This document shows positions 55,722-64,000 of a stretch of 64,000 nucleotides of DNA, piece after piece. A model generated the notes under the pieces. It was not told where the DNA came from. It saw nothing but the letters and a program-made list of their open reading frames with translations, and made no database searches. Position 1 is the first letter of the stretch. The number at the start of each line of letters is the position of its first letter. The translations under genes and the position numbers were made by a program. Origin of the DNA: Clusia tigrina (lineage: Eukaryota; Arthropoda; Insecta; Diptera; Clusiidae); assembly GCA_920105625.2 (NCBI GenBank), contig OV050030.1, positions 177,831,315 to 177,895,314 on the forward strand, read 5' to 3'.

Positions 55722-56355
55722 GGAGTGTAATGTAGATCGCCTCCTCGTGGTGCACTCTGGATAGCTCTAAATGGTCTATATCCCCCCCCCCCGGCATCCG
55801 GGGCAACCCCACTGTGGAGAGCATCTGATGTCAGACGGCACGACCCTATTCGTCCACGGACTACCCTCCAACAATCTTTTTATTTGATTGCTCCTGGGCT
55901 GGCGGGTGTGGCTTCTGGACCAATTACCACTGGGGTGAAACCCAGTGCGAACGGTTCCAGTTTAAGGTCACATCTGTCTCCGTCCCGTTAAAACCTTGGG
56001 AGGCCTCAAAGTACGTTCGATGTACGTCGTCATTTGGTTGACGATGTAAGTTTGGTTGAGACTAGCTCCCAATTAGCACTGGTCTGGCTCTGAGCACTCG
56101 CACCCATAAGGACTTGTGCCAACCCTCGCATGGCCTCCCTGCATTTGCATAGATAACCATGGGACCAATAAGGTGACTACATATTCGTATTGAGATAGCG
56201 GCTTTGAGTGGGGACCCTTTTTGCATGGACACATTCTTAAAACTATCCAACAAAAAACCAACGGCCAACCCACAAGGGGAGCCATCAACGAGCTCAGTTA
56301 GGCAAAAAACAACCTTGAGCGCAGCAGAAACTTCGTCTTGGACGCCAGACCAAGG

Positions 56356-57626
56356 ATGTCGTCGGGTGCTACGGCCAAAAGGCCAGCCCCGCTCCCAGCC
56401 ACAAGCGCATCCTCACAGGGTCACAAAAACCCTGCTTCGGACCACCCCAGCACCAGGGCTGCTAGGCCGGGTGCTAGGGTCGCCCCTCCGTCCGCTCCTC
56501 GGACTGGTACAGGGAGAGCTTCGGCAAATAAGCCGACCTCCTCCAGCATGGGCCCCAGCACCAATCTCCATTCAGGTGCTCGCACGCATGTGAATGCATC
56601 TACACGGGCATACAGAACCCGGAGGTCCGCCTTCAGGATTCTGCAAAGGTTGGAATCTGCCGACCTCGCTTCAATGTCTGATAAAGACAAGGGAGCGCTG
56701 GCATGGGCTCACCAAAATGTTGGTGCACGTCCGCAGCCACCCCCTGAAGGTGCTCAGAAACGGCAACGGTCGACTGAGCACCCCTCCCAATCAGTCGTGC
56801 GGGAAACTAAACGCCCACGACTGGCTTCCAAGCCGAGACTTACTCGGCCATTTAATGAGGTAGCCAAAGAGGGCCTCATCTGGGCAATCGTTGACACTGG
56901 AAACAGTGACGGTACCATTTCCCCAGCGAACTGGGAAATGGTGGAGAAGGCCCTTTTCAGGATCTACAGGGACATCCTGAGGGCCAATCCTGGCCCATCA
57001 CCTGTATGCCGGGACGCGGGATGGTATCAGGGGCACGTGAAGCTCATCGCGTGCTCAGATGAGCGCTCGGCTGAGCTTTACAAGATGGCCATCTCAATGG
57101 TTGGCGAAATCTGGCCGGGGGCCAAGCTCTTAGCTATTCCCAGAGACCAGATGCCGAACCGCCCGCGTTCCAGGGCCTGAGTTCCGGCAGAGCATTCCTC
57201 GCCGGACGAAATTCTGGAGTTGCTTAGGCTCAGCAATAACGACCTCCCCACGGATGACTGGAAGGTTGCAAAAATAAGCGAGCCCAAGGGCAGCTCTCGA
57301 GAGATTATCATTATTCTTAATGAGGACTCTCTAGCCCCTATTAATGCCAAAAAAGGGGAGAGATCAACTATGGCTTTAGTTCGATCTCACTCAAGGTCTA
57401 TAGGAGCGACAACCAGGGAGCATACAAGCCAACCATTCAGGCCGAACCGGATCTCAACTTCGATGATGGGGAGAGTTACGCTTCGGCCTCAGAATCGGTA
57501 GGCAGTTTCTGCGGACGTCCGATAACCAATATCGACGACGTTGGTGATTCTCCTCTGTCAGACGAGGAGGCAGCCAGCGTGACGATGATGGCCACCTCCG
57601 GGAATGGTGAGGGTATTACAGATTAA
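56356..57626 (+). pseudogene. LOA copy C ORF1 with in-frame UGA and a frameshift
   Basis: ATG 56356 follows the leader. Same domain layout as copy B. The shared TGA is at 57178-57180. An additional change in an A/G run at about 57350 shifts the frame (MALVRSHSRS replaces GFSSISLKVY), so the natural C-terminus (ending 57626) is out of frame. This second lesion is private to copy C. Confidence 0.82.
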
Positions 57627-60600
57627 CCTTCACCATTCCATGGCTGCCTCAGCAGCCCTGATCCTCCACCTGACTCAAAAAGGAGAGGAACTCATACTGG
57701 TCCAAGAACCTTGGGTCGTAAATGATCAGGTTCGCGGACTCACTACAAGCGGATACCGCACAGTTTTCGTGCAGGATCGAGGTAAACCCAGAGCGTGTAT
57801 TCTTGTTAAGAACAATATTAACGCTCTTCTTCTTCACAGGTTCAGCGACAAGGATAATGTATGGTTATTTCCACCAACACCATGGCTATATGGATCGTCA
57901 GCAGCTACATGGCGCACGACCACGGGCTAACGCCGCCTCCGGATGCTTTAAGGCTGCTGGTACAGGAGGCTAATAGAAAGCGCATCCCGGTAGTCATCGG
58001 GGCCGATGCCAATGCCCATCACGAGGTGTGGGGCAGCACGGATACCAACGAGCGGGGTGAGTCACTCTTTGATTTTATTCTTACTAACGACATAGTAATT
58101 ACTAACAGGGGGAGAGCCAACCTTCATATCCTCAAATAGAAGGGAGGTTCTCGATCTAACTCTTGGCAATAATCACTCGTCTCACCTTATTTCGAGCTGG
58201 CGCATTTTGCAGGAATGCTCCTTCTCGGACCACTGTTATATCTGTTTTAGAATTGCGATCTCAGATACGTTAGATGCGGCAGAGCGCAAAAGACACACTA
58301 ACAAGAAAAGAACTGACTGGACACGATTCCAGACCATTATGGAGTCGGGCCTGCAATCGACTCCTCCCACGATCAATAATCACCTCGATATAGATCGAGC
58401 GGTTGAAACCATTACAGCACTATTTAAGTCTTCTGCCAAATCAGCCTGCAACTTCCCGAAACCAAGAGGAAAACCAAAACCCCCTTGGTGGAATTCGGAA
58501 ATTGCTGAGCTACGAAAAGTATGTCGCAAGCTCTTCAACAGAGCCAAAGCTACAAATGACTGGCTTTCTTTCAAAGACAAACAAAGGGAACTCAAGTATA
58601 TGGTTAGGAGATCCAAACGAGCGTTTTGGCGAGACTTCTGTGGCAACATAGAAAGCTCGTCCGAGACAAGTAGACTCCGGAGGATTCTCAATACCACCCA
58701 TCGGGCTCTGGAATGTATTCAGAGATCGGACGGTACCTGGACCGACTCTGAAACCGACACTTTGGACGCCCTAATAGAAACACACTTCCCGGGGAATAAA
58801 ATCTTTGTGGATTGCAGGTCTTTTAACACCAACCACTCTTTAAGTCACTCAACCCAATTCCAAATGACCAACACGCATATTCAGTGGGCCATCAACAGCT
58901 TTAAGCCTTTTAAATCTCCCGGGCCTGATGGTATCATTCCCGCGGACATTCAGCACACTGCAAGTGCGATTGCGCCCTGGCTACTGCATATTTATAATGC
59001 ATGCCTAAGATGGTCGTACATTCCCATAAGCTGGAGAGAAGCTCGAGTAGTTTTCATCCCTAAAGCGGGAAAGTCGACCCACACCAAGCCTAAGGACTAT
59101 AGGCCAATTAGCCTGTCCTCCTTTCTTTTGAAACCACTGGAAAGAGTCCTGGATATACAAATCAGGAGCTCAATTAATTCCACGTGCCTTTCCAAATCAC
59201 AACATGCCTACACTAAAGGCAAGTCTGTGGAAACAGCGCTTCACGTGCTCATTGAGCAAGTAGAGAAATCTCTTGACAACAAAGAATATACTCTTGCAGT
59301 ATTTCTCGACATAGAAGGGACATTCAACAATATTTGTCCCTCCGCCATAATTAAATCCTTAGTAAACCTAAACCTGGATCCCAGCATGGTTAAGTTAATC
59401 GAACAGCTACTGAAAACACGCGTCATAAGCTCCTCAATAGATAAAGTGCATGCTAAAAGGACTGCCAAGAGAGGTACTCCACAAGGCGGTGTGCTCTCAC
59501 CCCTCATATGGAATCTGACGGTGAACACACTACTTAGGAGATTAGATCAGACCGGCTGCAACACTATAGCTTATGCGGACGACATTGCTATCTCTGTTTC
59601 CGGTAAATATCTGTCAACACTATCAGAAAAGCTAAGCTACACTCTTAGCATTCTGTCATAATGGTGTCTCGAAGTTGGCCTAGATGTCAACCCTTCCAAA
59701 ACTGAGGTCATGCTCTTCACCAGGAAGCACAAAATACCAAGTTTTGACTTACCCAAACTTAATGGGAATACGCTTAGCCTAAGCAATAGCATCAAGTAAC
59801 TAGGTCTGATCCTGGACCCTAAGCTCCATTGGAAAGAAAATTTGGCGGAGACTGTACGGAAAGCCACGTGTGCTCTGTACTGTTGCAAGAGGGCCATGGG
59901 AACAACATGGGGCGTCCAACCTCGAACCATGTCCTGGCTCTATGCGGCGGTGGTTGAGCCGTACTTTCTCTACGGCGCTGTCTTCTGGTGGCCCGCAACT
60001 GACAAGGCGGCGAACCTAAAACTTCTTGACAAGGTTAGAAGAACAGCAGCGGTTATGATAACAGGGGCTCTGCGTACCATCTCTACCAAAGCTCTATTTG
60101 CATTCCTACATTGGTTGCCCACTAGGCTTCTGGTCAGGCAACAAGCAAAATGCTCGGCAACCAGACTCAATTCTATATCGCGCTGGACTAGAGTGAACCT
60201 GGGCCACGCCAATATTCTGATGCAGAACACGCCCGTACAGGCGGACGTTGACTATACGTGCTCTACACCTAATCTAAACCACGGGTTCGACACTTACATT
60301 CCTAGTAGAGAGGAATGGTCCAACAATTTTGTGGTCACTGGCAGTTCCATTGAAATATATACGGATGGCTCCAAACTGGAGAATAAGGTTGGTTACGGCA
60401 TCTTCTCCAGAAAACTTTGCATCAAGCTCTCCTATCGTCTCCCTGACCATTGCAGCATCTTTCAGGCGGAAGAAATGGCAATATTCCAAGCGTCCAAGTG
60501 GCTTATTCGAAATGAAGTATGCGATGTGATGATACGCATATTCACGGACAGTCAGGCGGCAGTCAAGTCACTGGCTGGTGTATTCACTACCTCTAAGCTT

Positions 60601-61197
60601 GTACTCGATTGCCGCTCCTCCCTGAACGTCGTCTCAGGTAACACACAAGTTCACATATGCTGGGTGCCTGGACATAGCGACATTCCAGGAAACTGCGAGG
60701 CCGATGAATTGGCCAAAATAGGTACGCTGCTCCCTGACATCTCCCCCTCCTTTGATGTAGGTGTCCCACTGGCCGCGGTCAAATGGGCCATAAAACATGA
60801 CTACCTTGAGGCAGCTAAAAAAGCCTGGGTAAATGAACATACCTGTAGTGTTGCCAGACAAACCTGGAGCACTATCGACATTAGGCGTACTAGTCAGCTA
60901 CTCAATATTAGTAGGAACTCCATCGGCACTATAATAAATGTGCTCACGGGACACTGTCTGATCGGGAAACACGCGGAAATATTAGCACTGCCCCATAATG
61001 ACTTCTGTCGCAGCTGTGGCTCTGAGGAGGAGGAAGAAACAGTACTTCATCTCATGTGTCAGTGCCCAGCTCTGGCCAGGCGTAGATTAAAATTCCTAGG
61101 CTCACCTTTCTTCACTTCCTTAACCGAACTATCTTCCATCAACATCAAGGACATAGCCAGGTTCATTTCGGAATCACTGTGGTTCCCAAAATTCTAG
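57604..61197 (+). pseudogene. LOA copy C ORF2: endonuclease, RT, RNase H, CCHC
   Basis: ATG 57604 overlaps the end of ORF1. The endonuclease (LVQEPWVVN, VVIGADANAHHEVWG) is split by the 4-bp loss near 57859 and by a G-run change near 58108. From 58207 one frame runs through the linker and RT (DYRPISLSSF, AVFLDIEGTFNN, GTPQGGVLSPLI, IAYADDIAIS) to TAA at 59659, with a second TAA at 59797. The same frame then carries the thumb, a complete RNase H (IYTDGSKLE, IFTDSQAAVKS, WVPGHSDIPGNCEADELA) and a C-terminal CRSCGSEEEEETVLHLMCQC zinc motif, ending at 61197. Confidence 0.88.
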
Positions 61198-61301
61198 ACG
61201 GGGGAGTCGCGTCGTCTCAGTGTGGTACCACAATGAGCCATTCTATGTGCTTAAGTTTGCTTTTTGCGACAAAGGCTGCCACTCCTACCTACCTACCTAC
61301 C
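61198..61301 (+). other. LOA copy C 3' untranslated region and CTAC-repeat tail
   Basis: About 100 bases after the ORF2 stop, ending with CCTACCTACCTACCTAC-type units next to the target duplication. A short tandem-repeat tail instead of poly(A) is known for several I-group elements. Confidence 0.75.
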
Positions 61302-62700
61302 TAATTGGTCTGTAGGAAGAGACGCTTATTGGTTCCTTTCCAGCTTTGGGAATCATGGTAATTTGGGAAATTTTCTATGAGTAAGGAAAGAATCCAGTGC
61401 ATATTAATATATGCAAGAGATGCATTATGGCTATTGCTGGGAGCTCTTTTATCATTCGGCCCGTAATCAGATCACGCCCTGGAGATTTTTTGGCATTGAG
61501 TTCTTTGATAGCGTTTGTCAGCTCCTTTCTGGCAATCGAGATACCATTGACGCTAGGGATAGCATCAACCGCCGTTAGAGAACGCTCGGAACTAGCAAGA
61601 TTAGGGGTGAAAACTTGCTCCAAATGATTTTCGAATGCTATTCCCTTTTCTGCATCACTTCTTGCCCAGTTGCCGTTGGGAAGGCGTATTGGTGACTCCA
61701 TTTGTATGGGTTTTTTCGAATTCCTTTTCTTTTAGAAGGTGATGCAGTTTTTGAGTACATTCATTCAGTTTCTTCTTCAGAGAAGGTGATCTCTGCAATT
61801 GCCATTCTCTCCTAAGAGATCTTTTTTCGGAGACGAGCTTCAGAATGTTTTGGGGAGTACACTCTTGTCGGGTTTGAGCTTTACAACGTGGTGTAGCAAT
61901 TTTTACTGTTTGGGATAGCAATTGAGTGAAATTGAAAATAGTGCAGTTTATTTCCTGCTCAGACTTTAGGGAGGTCTTTATTTCAAGATGTGAACTTATG
62001 AACATCTTATATTTAAGCCAGTCTGTATTCTTGTAGTCGAAACTACCACTCACGTTTTTCTGATAGGAGTTTTCAGAATAGATAGTTATTATTGTGGGAG
62101 TGTGATCAGAGGACAGCTCCAGAGAGGAATGCACAAGAGAGTGTACATTATTTATACCTCTAGTGATGGCGAAGTCAATAAGATCTGGAATCTTCTGTTT
62201 GTCGGAAGGCCAGTATGTAGGCTTACCATTGGACAAGACATTAAGACCAAGAGCATTTATCGCAGAGAAGATTTTTCTGCCTTTGGGAGTTACTAAACGT
62301 GAGCCCCAATGAGTATGCATTGCATTAAAGTCTCCAACAGCAATGAACTTAGCATCGAGAATGCTAAAGAATTGTTTGTATTGCTGCTCATCTATATTAA
62401 ACCTGAGTGGGCAATAGATGGATGATACTGTCAAGCCTTTGACGTATTCTTCGAGCTGAATAGTCGTCGCTTGTAGATAATCGGTACAGTATCCTTGCAT
62501 TGGGAACTGCTTTATTCTATTCTTGATCAGAATGGCTGTACCACCACGTGCTTTGCCACCAGGGTGTTTGGTGTCATAAACTTTGTATCCCGCTATCTGG
62601 AAACAGTTTTTCTGAGTAAGGTGAGTTTCAGAAATTAGCATCAAACCTATTGAGTTATCGTTGAGAAATAGTTTGAGCAAAAAAAATGCTGACTTATGCC
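61302..62700 (-). pseudogene. J4 ORF2 5' half: endonuclease and RT N-terminus
   Basis: The minus-strand translation is open from about 62700 to 61655: SIGLMLISETHLTQK, GGKARGGTAILIKNRIK, FIAVGDFNAMHTHWGS, IPDLIDFAI, LSSDHTPTIITI. All endonuclease blocks are in one frame, so this half is well preserved. A frame change near 61700 leads to MESPIRLPNGNWARSDAEKG and NAIKELNAKKSPGRDLITGR. A second break near 61375 precedes PISVSSYRPI, at the LOA insertion. The RT catalytic half is at 54209-55721. Confidence 0.88.
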
Positions 62701-62787
62701 ATTTGCCAATGACAGTTTTTCAGTGCGTTCAGTGTTTTGTTAATATGGATTGCAAAAGCATGTTCTGATTACGTATCATATCTTGCA

Positions 62788-63410
62788 TCACACGTCAGTT
62801 TTAGGGTTTACTGGTGGGGTACCTTTGAGAATATTTGCGTAAGAAATACTTGAAGGCTGTGCTTCACTGGCAGAGATTTCAAGCAAAACTGTTACGGGAG
62901 GAATAGTTTTAACTTGTTTTGGCTGAGGTGCAAATTTATTTTTTATATGAGCGTATACAGTGCAGCCTCTGTAGTTTGCAGTGTGATTTTCACCACAGTT
63001 GCTGCATTTTTTGACACTGGAGTCGTCTTTGCGCTTTGTGCAGTTTTGTGACATATGGATATCACCACAAACGACACATACACTGGGAAGTGTACAGTAA
63101 TTTCTAGTGTGCCCAAATTCTTGGCAGTTCAGGCATTGAACTGGTCCAATTCGCTTGTGGGGTTCTTCTACAGATATTTTTCTATGTAGAAGATAGCGGA
63201 GGTTGTAGATCGGGTGTGATTCGCCTTTTGCGACTATCTTTTGCGGTAAAACCCTCTTGGGATAGGGCTTCTCTTATTTCGTTGACATCTACGTCAGCTT
63301 CGATTCCTCTAAGGACAACAACAATGCCTTTGCTACTTTTAAGCTGGTAGGTGTAATAATTTTTTTTCTCTGTGCCAAAGAGATCCCAAAATCTATCATT
63401 AACCACTTCA
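62788..63410 (-). pseudogene. J4 ORF1 C-terminal part (gag-like, three knuckles), 5'-truncated
   Basis: From about 63410: YYTYQLKSSKGIVVVLRGIE and VNEIREALSQEGF, then a frame change to the knuckle part with VQCLNCQEFGHTRNYC, CVVCGDIHMSQNC and KKCSNCGENHTANYRGC, ending at 62788. The N-terminal half is missing: errantivirus sequence begins immediately, consistent with a 5'-truncated insertion. The ORF2 start lies about 30-90 bases downstream. Confidence 0.85.
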
Positions 63411-63411
63411 T

Positions 63412-64000
63412 TCTAGCATTTTCCGGAAATCCAAATTCGGTGGGACACGGACTTTTAACTTTTTTGTTTTCTCTTTTCATATTGCCATTGAGTGTGCCAA
63501 TTATTGTACTATTTTCCTCTAAAATTCTTAAATTAAAATTTTCAAAACTTTGCTTTTTCTTAATACTAATAGTCGAACTGGGATCTACTAAGGTACACCA
63601 CTTTCTTCCAAAAAGTGTAAGTGTAATTAAAATTTTGTTTGTATTAACCGAGGCTAGTTTGTAAAAGACTCATCGTTTGTATTTGTTTCTTCTGTGTTAT
63701 TTGCCCTACTTATAGTTTCAACTTCCATTGGTGTTGGTCTACTTGAATTTCTAGACTGTTGAGTGTTAGAACCTTGTCTATAGTTTCTATCCGAGCTCCA
63801 ATTATTTCGTCTCGAAATGTTGCCAAATGAACTAGCTCTGTTTGAATTTTTATTGTTATTAGATTTATTAAAAAAATTTCCTGTGTTGTTATTAGGTATA
63901 TAATTTTGTTGACGATTGAAATTGTTGTTACGATACTGTGCTGAAGAATTTGGGAAATTACCATCATTGCTTTTATTTCTATTTTCAAAGTTATTATTAT
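63412..64000 (-). pseudogene. E3 (errantivirus) gag C-terminus and protease fragment
   Basis: Minus-strand traces from the window edge: an Asn/Arg/Ser-rich tail (NNNFNRQQNYIPNNN, SRNSSRPTPMEVE) typical of gypsy-group Gag ends, then a possible protease start (ILITLTLFGRKW, LVDPSSTIS, where DPS replaces the catalytic DTG/DSG). Many stops. It is cut by J4 at about 63412. The matching integrase tail and env lie at 52063-53258, so RT and most of integrase are missing from this copy. Confidence 0.55.

Larger units (their letters stand above)
47887..60639. repeat. tandem segmental duplication, unit 2
   Basis: The second unit, about 90 bp shorter. Main differences from unit 1 are a 96-bp deletion in J3 ORF1 (at about 51020), a shorter (TA)n array and a contraction in the errantivirus-type solo LTR. 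At its right end the LOA element continues uninterrupted to its 3' tail, so this unit keeps the ancestral right flank, and unit 1 keeps the ancestral left flank (complete hAT gene). Confidence 0.93.
55722..61301 (+). mobile_element. LOA-like element, copy C, full length (5.58 kb)
   Basis: It starts GGAGTGTAATGTAGATCGCC and ends with a 3' tail of CTAC repeats. A 12-bp target duplication TAATTGGTCTGT lies at 55710-55721 and 61302-61313. Removing the element and one duplicate restores the J4 RT reading frame across SYRPISLL. Organisation: leader (55722-56355, no gene), ORF1, overlapping ORF2 with endonuclease, RT, RNase H and a CCHC motif, and a short 3' region (61198-61301). RNase H supports the LOA/I group; the exact clade is inferred. 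Confidence 0.92.

Overview
The window looks like gene-poor, transposon-packed DNA from an insect, most likely a cyclorrhaphan fly. The evidence is the mix of BEL/Pao, Ty3/gypsy, errantivirus-like, LOA-like, Jockey-like, mariner and hAT sequence, with long (TA)n arrays between elements. A tephritid is my best guess, but that rests on general knowledge and not on a diagnostic gene. I found no host protein-coding gene, tRNA, rRNA or CRISPR array.

Layout, left half. 1-1561 holds two BEL/Pao fragments separated by a (TA)n array. 1562-5926 is a minus-strand LOA-like non-LTR element (copy A) whose ORF1 start is split by a 1.52 kb solo LTR (3741-5261). A (TA)n array, a broken mariner (6076-6831) and a scrap of LOA 5' leader follow. 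Into that scrap went a short-LTR Ty3/gypsy element (E1, 6855-20882, 5-bp duplication). Into E1 went a young, nearly complete 10.56 kb Ty3/gypsy element (E2, 10040-20603, 4-bp duplication, LTRs differing at one position). E2 has gag, an overlapping pol frame with a canonical -1 slippery heptamer, and an integrase frame split off by a single frameshift.

Middle. 21252-26011 (J1) and 28219-32410 (J2) are degraded Jockey-clade elements separated by (TA)n arrays and two unassigned spacers. 32442-32892 is a minus-strand LTR fragment with heat-shock-element-like motifs. 32893-35301 is a broken hAT element.

Right half. A 12.8 kb block (35043-47886) is repeated head to tail (47887-60639). Each unit carries, in order: the hAT 3' end with a (TA)n palindrome, a minus-strand CR1/Jockey-like element (J3), errantivirus env and integrase remnants (E3), a 933-bp Tc1/mariner deletion derivative, the 3' half of a Jockey element (J4) with an errantivirus-type solo LTR, and a plus-strand LOA element. 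In the second unit the LOA element (copy C, 55722-61301) is complete at both ends and has a 12-bp target duplication. It sits inside the J4 reverse transcriptase, whose 5' half resumes at 61302 and runs to about 63410, next to an errantivirus gag/protease fragment that leaves the window.

The order of events can be read from the nesting: E3, then J4 into E3, then LOA, solo LTR and mariner into J4, then the tandem duplication; and separately LOA fragment, then E1, then E2. No new host system is apparent. The most distinctive signals are the tandem duplication, an in-frame UGA shared by all three LOA ORF1 copies, the E2 frameshift site, the E1 integrase-core deletion, and the repeated placement of (TA)n arrays at element borders.
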